Positions 9,263 to 21,187 of a DNA stretch of 64,000 nucleotides are shown here, piece by piece. Position 1 is the first letter of the stretch. Each line of letters begins with the position of its first letter. The stretch spans positions 130,555,966 through 130,619,965 of the forward strand of contig NC_135718.1 in NCBI RefSeq assembly GCF_964656455.1, given 5' to 3'. This stretch comes from Halichoerus grypus (Eukaryota; Chordata; Mammalia; Carnivora; Phocidae). The notes below the pieces were generated by a model that had not been told where the DNA came from, ran no database searches, and saw only the letters and a list, made by a program, of their open reading frames with translations. The position numbers were made by a program, and so were the translations under genes.

Positions 9263-11230
9263 GTGAGTACCCTCCCCCATCCCTGAGCAAGGATCCTCAC
9301 AGCCGGGCGGCACAAAGCCAGCCTCACAGACCAGGAACCTCAGGGTGGGTCATGGGACTGCCAAGAACATCCTGGGAGGACAGCCGGTCCCCAGGAAAAA
9401 GAAATCCCCTATGGTGACCTCGGGCAAACAGGCCCCTGATAATGTCAGGAGCCAAACTGTCATCACCCGAACACTAGTTAGAATTACTGAACAATCATCG
9501 CCTGGTCCAATATTCCCATTTTACGGGTGTGAAAACTGAGACCCTGCAAAGGAACACCCTTGCCAATATTACCCAATAGCAAATGTCAGGCTTGAAAACA
9601 GAGGCCAGGCCTTCTAATCTACCTTAATGCCAAGACTTGCTAGTGCCAAGACTTCAGGACTCTCCCTCCCAAAGAGCCATAATTAGACTCCTCCACAGGA
9701 AGCGGGGCCACAGGCCAGACTCCTCCTTGGCTCCCCAGGGGAGACCTGGAGAAATAGAGAAGAGCCCCAGACTGGAATGATCCAGACCAGCTACCTGCTG
9801 GCATCCCAGTGTTGCTCTTAACCGTTGGAATTGAGCATGCAAAGAGAAGTTCTTTGGAGGCTAGCCTTGGTAAATCAACAAGATTCTGGGCATGTATGTG
9901 GAAGTATCTGCCTGACTTTTAAGATGGTGGCAGCCTCCTTCTTCCCAGCACATCAATCAGTAGGCTACTGAGCAAAGCAGGAGGGTCAGTGGAGCTCCTC
10001 CCTGTCAGGGTGACCCAAGAAAAGATCATTTAGGCGGATGGGGTGACCAGAAGGCAGGGAGGAGAGTCTTAGGGAGTTGCAAAGGCCAATGCTGGGGTCA
10101 AGAGTAGGGCCCGTGTTGTGCATGACAGACGGGAAGAAGTGAGGGGTGGGCCCCATGCACCACTTTCCTGGAGGTGATTATGGATTGGACCCACTCGGGA
10201 ATAAGTGGATAGTATCAGCAGACTCTCTGTCCCTCCTGCTCCTTGTCTTGTGGTGGCAAACACTTCCAGACAGGAGACTGGCAGGAACTACCGGCTGGTG
10301 AGTATGGAATGAGCAGTGTCTAGTCGTGGACTCCGTGGACCCGCCCACAGTTTCCGTGGCACCTGCCGTCCCCCCGGGCCTGTGCTCTGCTGGACGCGAG
10401 GGGTGGGGCAGAATTCTTCTGCAGCAGAGTGGAGAAAATGCAGGCGAGAATCCATTCTGGGGGAGGGAGTGGGTCTCCCTCTTCAGGGAGTCAAGGATCA
10501 GAATCCCCTCCTGAACAAGGTTAGGGCATCTTCAGCCTGTGGCTGATGTTTCCGGCAGGGTCCTGGTGGGAAATGAGTGTCACTCAAAGGGGACTATCTC
10601 TAATGTGAGGACAGGGTTCGAGGGAAAACAGCAAGGTATCAGAAACCACCCAGAGGGCTAACAACAGCAGGACCCCAGCATAACATTCTGAGCCTTGAAG
10701 GGGCAGCAGACAGGGGAGTCCCCACGACCAAGGGGTAGAACTTTGGGTAGCAAAGTGCAATGCTGTCGACCTGCAGCCCCACAGAGAGGCGGCCAGGGAC
10801 GAGGTACCCACCCTCCTTCTCCTCCTGCTGACCTTACCTAGTGAGCAAACCCATCTGTTGGCCTGTGAACAGGGGGCCAGCCCACACAGTCCAGAGAGAG
10901 CAGCCTGCTGGGACACAGAGCAGGTGGAGAAGGGTAGCACATGGAATGGAGGGGCAAACAGAGGCTACCCAGCTGGGAGGATAGCAAATAATGGCCCTCT
11001 AAACATGTAGGCAGATCCCTTCCACCCAGATGGCCGCCTTTTTGTCCTGGCCTTCCCCCATCCCCCCAAGGGCAATCTCCTGGAACAGTCCTAGCCCCTG
11101 CCCTCATGGAGTACCCCGTGTCCAGAGTGGGGTGGAGGCACCAGCCAGCAGAGAACAAGTCTGAGGAGACCCTAGAGTCCAGGGGCCAGCCCTGCTTGCT
11201 TAACTAGCTCTCTGTCCCAACACATTACAG
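9263..11230 (+). other. NFASC: Intron before the FN3 exons
   Basis: 1968 bp. Contains a reverse MIR at about 9470-9640. No other exon supported. Confidence 0.75.
9470..9640 (-). repeat. MIR fragment
   Basis: Reverse MIR: 'tattcccattttacgggtgtgaaaactgagaccctgcaaagg' core, then a diverged tail. Confidence 0.65.
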
Positions 11231-11346
11231 ATCCCAGGGCTGCACCCACTGACGTTAAAATCCGAGTCCTGAACAGCACAGCCATCAGCCTTCAGTGGAA
11301 CCGCGTCTACCCCGACACGGTGCAGGGCCAACTCAGAGAGTACCGA
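11231..11346 (+). CDS. NFASC: NFASC exon: first half of FN3 (NF155-type)
   Basis: Acceptor ATTACAG, donor GTGAGG. Encodes YPRAAPTDVKIRVL to LREYR with the FN-III Trp in LQWNR and sequon NST. Alone it is 116 nt and would shift the frame if skipped. Together with 12991-13195 it makes 321 nt, divisible by three, so the two are expected to be spliced as a unit. FN3 is the domain present in the glial NF155 form and absent from NF186 (established knowledge). Confidence 0.96.
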
Positions 11347-12990
11347 GTGAGGAAACCAGCTCTCAGCCCCGCCTAACCACCCGGCTTGCTAACCAGGGCA
11401 AGGGGGTAGCAGATGCGGGCCATAGGCTACTTGGAAGGGGTCCTAGGGATAGTTGTTGGATCCAGAGTAGATTCAAGAAGATAATGTCTAGTATTAGCTG
11501 TCCAAAAATACACCCAGAAAAAAAAATTATTTGTATATATGCAGGTGTGTTCTGCAACAGATATGCTGATTCTACTCAGCAGAAAATCACACGGAGGGCG
11601 GTGGGTTGATGCTCCATATGGCACGTTATGCTCATAATTCATGTGTGAGCAGACACACAGGGATCTTAGGAGCAGTGTTGAGGAACCACTGAGCTACACC
11701 CCTCCCCTCTCTTAATGGCCCCCACTGGGCTGCTTGCCTCACCCAGTCTGGTTTCATGAAACCTTCACTAACAGGCAGAGCCACCAAAAGGTGTAAACAT
11801 CTTCCCTGTTGTCACAGCCAACTCCGGATTACCTGGCGTATGGATTATCGAGGCCCTTGGCTTCTCCTGGTCTCCCTGCCTGCGGGCAGTTTCTGCTCAT
11901 GTATCTCTCCTCTCGGCAAGGGGGAGCTGAGGCGGGCAAGGGGGAGAGAAAACCAGGCCACGCTAGGCTCTCCCTTACACATAGCTTCATTTAAAACTTG
12001 TCTGGGAGGTGATGGCTGCTGTAAGCATGGGATACTGCAGGTTCTGTGACTTAGAGGTCATTGAGAGTTGGCTGATGGACAATTGTGGGCAGAATGGAAG
12101 GGATCGGTCTCTTTGGGGACGTGAATTCGGTAGGTAGGAGAAGGAAGGCAAGAAGATGTATACACTTGAATGAGCTCTTCCCCAGCACTTGCACCCTTAA
12201 CCTACTTGCCCGGAGATTTTTCTGGCTAAAGCTCCCACTGGGTCCGCTTCTTAAGGGGTCCCCTTCTTAAGTATTGACTTCCGCCTTCCTTTGCCGTTGG
12301 AGGCCCAGGTGACGCTGGTGTGGCAGCCTGACCTGGGCCTTCTTACATACTGCTAACCGTACCTTGTGTCCCAGACTCTCTCAACTCTACCCCTAACACC
12401 ACCACCTTCTGAAGGCCATCCCATCCAAGCTCTTGCCACCAGGCAGCCTGGTGTCCACTGACCTGGACATGTGTCTAGCCCATTCTAAAGGTCTTCAAAC
12501 AATTTTAAAAGAAACCATTTGACTTCAAAGGATTAAATCAACTCCCCTATTCAGACTTCTGAGGGTAACCTGTTCCTTTTCAACTCCTGCCTACTGCCGA
12601 TCTAAACCATACTAATCCAACTCAAGGCGATGTGGCCTTTGAGCCCAGAAGAGAGCTTTCCATGCCTGGACCCTTGTTCCCCAGCTTGGAAATAAGTGTC
12701 CACTCCATCAGTAACTTTGGCCAACTTGCCTATTTCCCAGAGAGCTCATGTGGCTCAGAAAATGATCGAACCCCAAGCCCCTGTTTCGTGTTTGACGTCA
12801 GTTGGTCCTCGCTAGGGACTAATGAACGGGGCCTCTCGGGCCGCTCCCCCAGCCCTAGGCGGGGCTGCTGAGGGCATTCGGGACTTGGAGCCTGTGGCAA
12901 GCAAAGCGAAGACCAGTCACCACCACCGGCACTAACAACTAACCCAGCCCCGCCCGCCCGTCCCCTCACCGGCCCGCCTCTGTCCCGAAG
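11347..12990 (+). other. NFASC: Intron inside FN3
   Basis: 1644 bp, GT-AG with an AAG-type acceptor. Nothing else recognised. Confidence 0.75.
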
Positions 12991-13195
12991 GCTTACTACT
13001 GGAGGGAGAGCAGCTTGCTGAAGAACCTGTGGGTGTCTCAGAAGAGGCAGCAAGCCAGCTTCCCTGGTGACCGCCCCCGGGGCGTGGTGTCCCGCCTCTT
13101 CCCCTACAGTAACTACAAGCTGGAGATGGTTGTGGTCAATGGGAGAGGCGATGGGCCTCGCAGTGAAACCAAGGAGTTCACCACCCCGGAAGGAG
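12991..13195 (+). CDS. NFASC: NFASC exon: second half of FN3 with RGD
   Basis: Acceptor tgtcccgaag, donor GTAGGT. Encodes AYYWRESSLL to FTTPEG. An RGD tripeptide is encoded at 13144-13152 in VVNGRGDGPRSE, a possible integrin site in the NF155 ectodomain. Phase 0 in, phase 1 out. Confidence 0.96.
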
Positions 13196-14435
13196 GTAGG
13201 TCTGACCTGCAGCTCTTCGGGGTGGGGCAGGACAAGGGCAGCACAGCCAGGTGGGTCCAGAGCAGCCCCAGCGGGCCTGGGCCCGACAGCACAAGGTGAC
13301 CTCTGCATGACCCCAAGGCGCTGAAGTCCTGCGAGCCGAGCAGCTCCTGCCGTTCCCAGAGTGCTCCATCACCGGGGTGGCCTGCCCTGACAGGACGTTG
13401 TGTCTCAAGAGAAGACCTGGGCCGCCTGCTGACAAAATTCCAGATGGGCTAGTGGACTGACATCCTCTCCCCCCACCCCCCGCCAAGGGCACTGCGGGAG
13501 CCCGGGCCACCCCCACCTCTGGAGGCCGAAGCACGGTCACCCTGACCACCAGAAGCACCCGGCTTGTTCCCCAGCATCCAGGACCTTCATTCAGAATTCT
13601 CTCTGCACTGTGATCCAGAAGCTTCTGTCGGGACAGCTGGCCCATGTGCGCGGTAGCCCTGCAGGGGGCGCTCTGCCTGCTGCTTGTTCCAGGTCCCCCT
13701 GGGCCTGGGAGGCAGACACTTGTGAAGTTCACATCCTCCTTTATCAGCTCGTCCTCCTTTATCAGCTCTGCATTTGCGTTTGCTTTGCCCTCTTCTGTTT
13801 TTCCTCCCTCCCTTCTTAACTGCTTTTTCCCCCATTTTTCTTCTCTTCCTCCTTCTTTGTTCTTCCCTCTTGTTTTCTTTATTCCTATCTGTCCCGCCCC
13901 CTCGTTTTGCTTTTCACCTCCAGCTTCTCCCCATCACCCCCACTCCTGGTGCCCTGTCCATGAGTCCCATCTTGGGCTTCTTTCTCCTCACCCCTGAACC
14001 CCGCATTCTCAGCTCGGAAGCCTGGGCCTGCTGCTGGGCCCCAGGCTGAGACTCCTCGCCTGAGGACTGGGAACCACATCCTCTGTGCCCACAGCTCTGG
14101 TTGGTTCCCTGCTGGCTCGAAGGCATCTTTGCAGGCGCAGAGCCTACCGTGTGCTGAATCCACGGTAGTTGCTAAAGGAAAACCTGACTGACTTCTTCCC
14201 CATTTAAACGGAGTCTGAGCCATGCTTGTCCTAAACAGGGTGGGGGAACAGCATCCTGGATGGGGCAAAGGGCTCCGGCCCCCCTGTGGTTCTCCTGGGT
14301 TCTGGCTTAGCAGCTGTCCAGCATGGGGCTTGCCCCGAGGTCAATGCCTTCATACTTGTGCTTTGTTTTTTTGTGTTTCCTCATCCTGCCTCTGCCCTCC
14401 CCTTCTTTTCCCCTGCCCTCTCCTCCTTCCCCAAG
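13196..14435 (+). other. NFASC: Intron with tandem repeat and pyrimidine tract
   Basis: 1240 bp. Holds one TGCATG at 13304-13309, a near-perfect 18-bp tandem duplication at 13734-13768 (tcctcctttatcagctcg unit) and a C/T-rich tract at about 13775-13930. No exon. Confidence 0.75.
13734..13930 (+). repeat. 18-bp tandem duplication followed by C/T-rich tract
   Basis: Unit 13734-13751 repeats at 13752-13768. From 13775 the sequence is about 150 nt of T/C-rich low complexity (ttttcctccctcccttctt-like). Confidence 0.7.
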
Positions 14436-14558
14436 TACCCAGTGCCCCCAGGCGTTTCCGAGTCCGGCAGCCCAACCTGGAGACAATCAACCTGGAATGG
14501 GATCATCCAGAACACCCCAATGGGATCCTGATTGGATACACTCTCAAATATGTGGCCT
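14436..14558 (+). CDS. NFASC: NFASC exon: first half of FN4
   Basis: Acceptor ccccaag, donor GTACGT. Its first two bases TA complete Val (after FN3, GVPSAP) or Leu (after FN2, DLPSAP), matching both known junctions. Encodes [12 protein letters not shown] to LKYVA, with FN-III Trp in LEWDH. Confidence 0.97.
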
Positions 14559-15588
14559 GTACGTTCTTCCCTTCTTTCTCTTAATCTGGGATTCAGAAAC
14601 CCCATTCTCACCATTTCACTAAGGAATCGAGGTAGAAAGCCTATGGGTGCAGAATGATGGAGGTGCCACAGAGAAAGTTCCCCAGAGGATTAGGGGAGGC
14701 GGGTGAGACCCAGCCCCCGCTCACCTGACGCAGCTCCTTCTGCAGGGAGCTTCTAGTTGGTTCATGAGACAAAGGGAACTTCTGATCTAATGAGGGATTC
14801 AACCCCGACCCCTCGAGGATCTTAGAGTCTCCAACACGTACAAGTGAGTCTAGGAAAGACAGTTCTGCACCTCATCCGATGGGGTAGACTACATGCAAGG
14901 GAATCCACACAACACTCAGGGACGCTAAATAAGGTGTCATTTATGGTAAGGCGGCTGTATCTAGAATGACATGGTCAGGAGCCTGGGTAGGGAAGATCTC
15001 ACCGAAAGAGCTTAGTGTCACCCTGCGACATGAATGTCATTACATTTGAAAAGCCTCTAAAGTAGGCGATGTTGTACCTCGTTGGGAAGCTCAAAGGGCC
15101 AGGTGTTGTGTTTTTGACAATTTTAATAGCCAACTGTGTCCTTATATGCTGTTCTGAATGATCTCTGGACCTGACTGTCCCCCTTTGAGGTATACTGAAC
15201 AGGCCTTTTACAAAGGAGGCATTAATGATCAAAAGCTCTAGTGGTTTTGCCCTAGTTCTGTTTGAAAGGAAGAAAGGACCTCAAAACTTTTGTCCTTGTT
15301 GGAAAGGCCTGGGGATTATAAACTAAATCTTTCAGAATCAGCCACATAACTTTGCAGTGAGCTGGAGATAATGAGATCAGTGAAAAAACCTTAACACTGG
15401 TGTGTCATTGAAGAGCTGGAAAGTTCTTGCCCAGGTCTCTGCCCTTGAACTCCAGTCTCCCATCCCCTGGGTCACTAAGGTCCTGGGGCAGGCTCCACTG
15501 GAAGGCTTTCTCCTTCCAGCTGCAGATTATATAACCCACCATGGTCAGTGTTGCTGAAGTTCAATTTCACTTACCTATCTCTCCCCAG
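14559..15588 (+). other. NFASC: Intron
   Basis: 1030 bp, GT-AG; no other element supported. Confidence 0.75.
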
Positions 15589-15762
15589 TTAATGGAACCA
15601 AATTAGGAAAGCAGATAGTGGAAAACTTCTCTCCCAATCAGACCAAGTTCACGGTGCAAAGAGCAGACCCCGTGTCGCGCTACCGCTTTACCCTCAGTGC
15701 CAGGACGCAGGTGGGCTCTGGGGAAGCAGTCACAGAGGAGTCACCGGCACCCCCGAACGAAG
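15589..15762 (+). CDS. NFASC: NFASC exon: second half of FN4
   Basis: Acceptor CCCCAG, donor GTAGGT. Encodes [20 protein letters not shown] to SPAPPNE. The first bases complete the Phe/NGT sequon; NFS and NQT are further sequons. Leaves in phase 1. Confidence 0.96.
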
Positions 15763-18223
15763 GTAGGTGCATCACAGCAGCCTTGGGGGTGGAAGGTCCC
15801 AGCTAATTCCGATGCCTAGAGAAACACCCTGACCTGGCCTTCTGGCCGGACGGCCTTCTGGGATGGAGAGAAAATAAGGCTGCAGGTCCTCCAGCCCCCC
15901 AGTAGGATACAAGAGAACCCATCTCCTATGCTGAGAGGTAGGTGCTGACGATGTATCCGGAAAACTCAGATCTTCTTAGACGATTGCAGTCAGACCTGAT
16001 CGCCACTTTGCCTTGACTTGCCCGGCTACCTAACACCTATCATCTGTCCTCCTGGGGCGGGTGGTGGGGGTAGGAAAGAGAGCCTCAGTCCATAGTAGAG
16101 ATGACATGAGGGAAAGCATGTGCGAGGTAAACGTGCTAATGAACTTCAGAGAATTGCAGCAGTGTTCGCCCATCGAGAGGGGCAGCAGGGTTACTAAGGG
16201 TGCCTGGGGAGGGCTCTGGGATCCCCCTTCTCCCGAGGACACATGGAGCCAAGGAGGGAGGGAAGCAGCCTTGACTGAGGCTACCTGCCAGGATCATGAG
16301 CAGAGCCGGAGGTGTCGTCCCTGCCTGCAGCCTGAGCTGGTGGGGTGTCAGGCCGTGGGGAGGGGGGGTGTTGGGAAACAGCCACTGACCAAGCCAGCTT
16401 CCCCAAGAGCAAATGCGCTCAGCTCTTGGCTCCTGGCATCTTCCCAGCCATGGAGCGTCCCCACCGGAGTGCGCCTGCCTGAGAAGTCCACTAGGGGGGA
16501 CTCCAGGCCCACTCGTACCCGTGCTGGCGCCCAGAAGCTCCAGGATACCAGGTTTAGAAGCCTAGATATTGGCAGGCCCCCTACCGAAGGAGGGGACCCC
16601 CTGCCTCTTCGGAGGTGCAGTGGTGTATTCAACAGCCATTTCCTGAGCACCTGCAACATGAGGTGCTGGACACTGCGCCAAAAACGAGGGAAAAGGTCTA
16701 GAAGGGGAGACATCCACAAGAGTATCTCCTTGCTGTTCAACATGAGGAATGTTAGGTTTAGCTGAGGCAGGTGCAGCGCCTGGGCAGAGGCTGGGCAGAG
16801 GAGGGGTCCGTTCTGCAAGGGAAGAGGCTGTGTGAACTGGGATTCTAGAAGCAGATAACAGGTTACTCTGTGTGGTGCTTGTCCCAGAAGGCTGAGGTCC
16901 GATGGCCTGACCCTGGCCCAGATTGGACCTCCTGAGCACCTCCTCCCCACCCCAGGAGAGCTTCAGGGCTTCCTTCACTGGGGCTGCCGGGCCTGCTGCC
17001 AGGGCTCCCAGCTCAGCTTCGGAGCTGCCCTGCATCCCCTCCCCAGCCCTGCCTCCCCCAGCCCCCCAGGGCCAGCAGGCCGGTGCTGAGGCAGGCGGGA
17101 GCGGGGACAGGCAGAAACTAGAGAAAGGCTAACGGTCCTTCCTTCTCTGGTCTTGTAAACCAGGCGTGAGCCACACAATAAGCTCCCCTCCTAGTGTGCT
17201 CATCAACCCCCCTGGGCATTCGGGCAGTTTATTAGGGCTGGGGGACTTTGGGTAAGTGGCTAATAATATGCCTCTTACCAAAAGCCTGGCCAGACGGGGG
17301 ATAGTGCGCTTTCCAATTCCTTAATTCTATAAGGAGAGACATAAAGAGAGCCTCTTGTCCCTCCCCATCCCCAGCCCAATACAGAACATCAGATCAACAA
17401 ATACCCCATTGTCCAGCCCTAGTGACCACCACAGGGTACGTTCTGGGGCCCTAGGGGACAAAAGGACAAAGGGAGACTTTCTTCTCTATTTAGGGGTTTG
17501 TGGTAAATTCAGGAATTCTTTTTAGGGCTCCCAATCCACAGTTGGGTTTCTTATTTCATAAAGTACAGCTGGTGGGAAAAAACTGGGCAGCAGACCCTCC
17601 GGGCAGGGGCCTCAGGCCTGCCATCTGTGACAGCTCCCGGGCCTTCCAAGGCCGAGATGGTGTGGGAGAGGATTCACGAAATACGCTCGCCCCTCCTCCA
17701 TCCACCCCAACACTACTCACCATCTTCCCCCAAAGATACAGGAACCATCCTTTTGACTGGGCTTGATGTCCTCCTATGCCACCTACACCTTATGCCCTCA
17801 ATTCTTGGCATCCTGAAAGGTCACCCAGCCTGCTCATAAAGATCAGCCTGGCTATGGAAGGGCACACTCTTGGGGAAAGACCTGGAAACAAAAGCACTCT
17901 AGGTAGACCGTCCCTACGGCCACCCCTTAGATGATAGTCTTTGAGTGGAGGTAGAATCAGAGTGTATTAGAAAGGTCTCCAAGATCCGGGTGGAAAATTT
18001 TCTGTAGGAACATAGCAGACCCCCCATGGAGTTGACCACGAACCCTGGACACCAGTCAGCATCCTCGGGGCAGTAGCCAGCACCTGGCCACCCTGTCTGG
18101 GTCAGGTTTGAGCCAGACGCTTCTCTGCTTGCTTGTCCTGTGGTTTCACCTGTGCTCTGTTTTGTCTTCCCTCTCTCATCCTTTCTCCCTCTCTCTGGCC
18201 ATCTTGGGCGCTGTGTTCTGAAG
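15763..18223 (+). other. NFASC: Intron before the microexon
   Basis: 2461 bp. A weak MIR-like fragment may lie near 16610-16690. The end carries a strong CT tract (about 18160-18200) set unusually far from the AAG acceptor. No other exon. Confidence 0.7.
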
Positions 18224-18238
18224 CTACTCCAACTGCAG
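18224..18238 (+). CDS. NFASC: NFASC 15-nt microexon (ATPTA)
   Basis: Acceptor gttctgaag, donor GTACCG. Five codons, phase 1 at both ends, giving ATPTA after PPNE. Joined to 35589 it yields ATPTAAYTNNQ, and joined to 23629 it yields ATPTAAPP; both match known neurofascin junctions. That is strong support for an exon too short for gene finders. A second donor AGAG|GTAATG lies 20 nt downstream (18259) and would make a 35-nt, frame-shifting version. Confidence 0.9.
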
Positions 18239-18727
18239 GTACCGTACCAGCAGCAGAGGTAATGGGCATGGCATGGGACAATGCAGGTGGAGCCCAGCCC
18301 AGCCAGGGTGGAGAAGGAGGGAGAAGCTCGGGATGAAAGCATGCTCCAGACTTACCCTTTCAGGGGTTGGGAAGCCGGACTGTCAAGAGGGATGTATGCG
18401 GAGGACGGGACCAGAGGAGCTCAAACCCTCCCCCCTCTTGGCCCCCCTCGGATGGCTTAGGAGGGGCCCACACACACACATGGGCTCCAGACCTAGCCTC
18501 TGCACCTGCAGCTTTCTTGGAAGCTGAGTGATTCCTTCCCCGGACTGACCTGGGCCCTTGCCTAGTTTTGACATCTCGGAGAGATGAGGGTCTGCAGCCC
18601 TTGGGTGGCCGGCTGTGCCCCTTGAAGGAATGCTGTACCATGAGTGGAGGCAGCTGGCTCCTGTCTTCTGGTCAGGCTGCCATCCCCTGAAAGGGTGACC
18701 TATGGGTGAGCACACTGTGCAACACTG

Positions 18728-18753
18728 TGCATGTTGACCATGCATGCTGCATG
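18728..18753 (+). promoter_or_regulatory. Triple TGCATG cluster (candidate RBFOX binding sites)
   Basis: TGCATG occurs at 18728-18733, 18741-18746 and 18748-18753, about 490 nt downstream of the microexon. TGCATG is the RBFOX-family splicing motif (established knowledge); its action here is inferred. Confidence 0.5.
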
Positions 18754-21147
18754 GGGGCCCAGCACCAGCTCTGCCATCTACCATGGGTTCTGGTCAGTGA
18801 CCGTGAGTGATCTTGTCCTTGGATAGGGCCAGGTGCTCCAGGACCTGGAGTCTTAGTTGGCACCATGGGCTGATTGTTCCCTCGCCCCTTAGAAACCCAG
18901 CTCCTCAGAGTCTTCAGCATGAAGAACAGCCTCCACTCTCGGGGTCTGGGAGGTAAATGCATAGCAGAAGTGAGGAGTGGGCGAGCAGGTCCCGGCTTAG
19001 GAAATGGCCTGCTGATCACAGTCCTCTCAAGCCCTCATGTTGTGGGTTCGAGGACACCAAAGGGCATGTCACCACAGAAGGCCTATCCTCAAGCTGGAGG
19101 TGCTAGGCAGGGAACCCCCGGGTTCCTTCCCCTGTCCTCCTCTGACGCTGAGGGCAAGGCGCACCCCGGCAGAGCAAAGGCTAGGGGGCAGGGGATCGCT
19201 AGAACCTCCTGAAGCTCTAGGCAGCAGGGAGGACTGAGAAGCAGGTGAGGAACCGGGGGATTGGCTTATGAAGATGACTGCCTGATCTGGTTTCCTCCTA
19301 CCCCCATTTTAGGTTGATTCTATTTCTGTTGCACACCCTGCTTCCTTCAATTTGTGTTTGTGTTGCCAGATCTGTGGGTGGTGCGCAGTCATCATCCTTC
19401 CCTGTCCCCACCCCTCCAGCTCTCCATCCCCCCTCCACATCATCACCCAGGCTGGTGGGTCCCAGTGCCTCCCCACAGGGCCCGAACACCTCCGCTGGGA
19501 TATGAGGTAGAGAGATGTCCTGGGCCTGGGAACCGTGGAGAAAGCCATCCTTGTACTCTGGGGGCTGCCCTGGCTTTCCGATGCAACTTGGCACAAGGGT
19601 CTCTTCTGGAACTATTCTAGCAGGTGCTCAGGGTAGCCTAAGCAGGCTTAGTAAACATAGAAGGTAGAGACACAGGACACCGAGAGAATCCTCCGGAAGC
19701 TCATTGGTCAAGCATCTCCCAGCCTGCCTCCCCCTTTCTGGCACCCTAGGACCCAAGGCAGGTGGTTCGGGTAGCAGGGAGTCCGCCTTGCTCAGCGAGC
19801 ATCTGAGCCAGCCTGGGCTGCCCCTCTCATGAGTGGCACCTGCGAGGGAGAGGTGATCATTCCAAACCCTCCACCTTCTGCCGCCCATTTAGAAAAGATC
19901 CAGGCCCATCATGGCATGACCATGCGTGCACAGTCTCTGACCCTCGATCAAATGTGCTTCCTGGGCGCCAGCTTCCCTGTGACATGGTGGTAGAGGTACG
20001 GTGTACGTCTTTGTAAATGAGATGTGCTCGTGGCTTCGGCTCTTCTCAGCTGTAAATGCTCTAGAACCTTCTGCACAATCTGCAGGTGCCAAGCAATGGA
20101 GCCCAGGGTCGACATTTCTGACGTGGGTCTGTTGTCCAGCCCACTGCTCCCTTCCCTCTCCTCTTCCCCGAGCCTGGGTGTTTTTTCCCCACACTACTCT
20201 GTTCATATTTAACCCGCTGAAAATAATCCCTCTCGCGCACCTGTGTCTGCAGCCTCTCAGGATGGCTGCCCATCTGGCCTGGCCATCTGTGGTTTGGCCA
20301 GGGTAGTCCATGCGCCATGTGGCCATTTTTGGACTGAACCTTCCACCTTGGAATGTCTGGAAACTGCTGGCCTCCTCTGTGACTCAGATTGGCACATGTT
20401 TGCTGGGCAGCTCCGTGGCAGGTTCTGGGGTCAGGAAGATGAATAAGACAAGTCCTCTCTCCTCAATTTTCTCCATCTCTTCTGTGGTGTTCCCCGAAAC
20501 TCTGGTGGCAAACCCTCAGCCACGGCTGGGGTGCCTTCCACTGTGCACGAGGTAACCCATTAGGCTGACACGGCCCTTGGCTAGGTGCTTCCAGCTCTAG
20601 GCCCACCCTGCCCACCCCCCCACCGCCAGCTTCTTCTCAGTTGCCAGGCTGGTGCTCTCCATCGATCATTGACCAGGGTGGTTCTCCAGCCCATAATTCC
20701 TGCTTTAATTGGAGATGACATCCGAGCTCCGCGACATGCCTGTCCAGCCTGTGGGCCTCTCTGTCTCTAAGCCCTTTGTCCCCTTCTGTCCTCTACCCAA
20801 ACCCCACCCCAGGGGATGAAATCCTCTGGGTCCCCTTTGACCTGAGCACCGGACAGTTTCCCCATGGAAACCTGCCTTCCCCTCTGGCCTATGTGAGCCT
20901 CCAACAACTCACTCCCCTGACTCAGAGCCTTTCCGTCTCGCCTCTGCCCTCCCCGTCTCCCCGTCTCCCTGTCTCTCTTGCCCTGTCCAGCCGTGAGACA
21001 ATAGACACAGCTAATGAGTGGGTCAGAGAGAGCATTGATTTTCCATCTGTGACCTCAGCCAGCTGAGGCTGCCACCTCCACGGTGACTCCAATGGGAGGA
21101 CACTTGGGAAGCCACTCCTTGCCTCCTGTTCCCCTCTTACTGATACC

Positions 21148-21187
21148 CCTAAACTTCTGGAGCTTTGAGATAGGGCTGGGATGTGGC
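21148..21187 (+). repeat. 40-bp exact direct repeat, copy 1
   Basis: Starts cctaaacttctggagctttg and continues to gatgtggc. Identical to 22379-22418, 1231 bp away; flanks do not match. Confidence 0.95.

Noticed and set aside
16061..16765. 234-codon forward open frame
   Set aside because: Intronic and GC-rich, no recognisable domain, no matching phase to the flanking exons.
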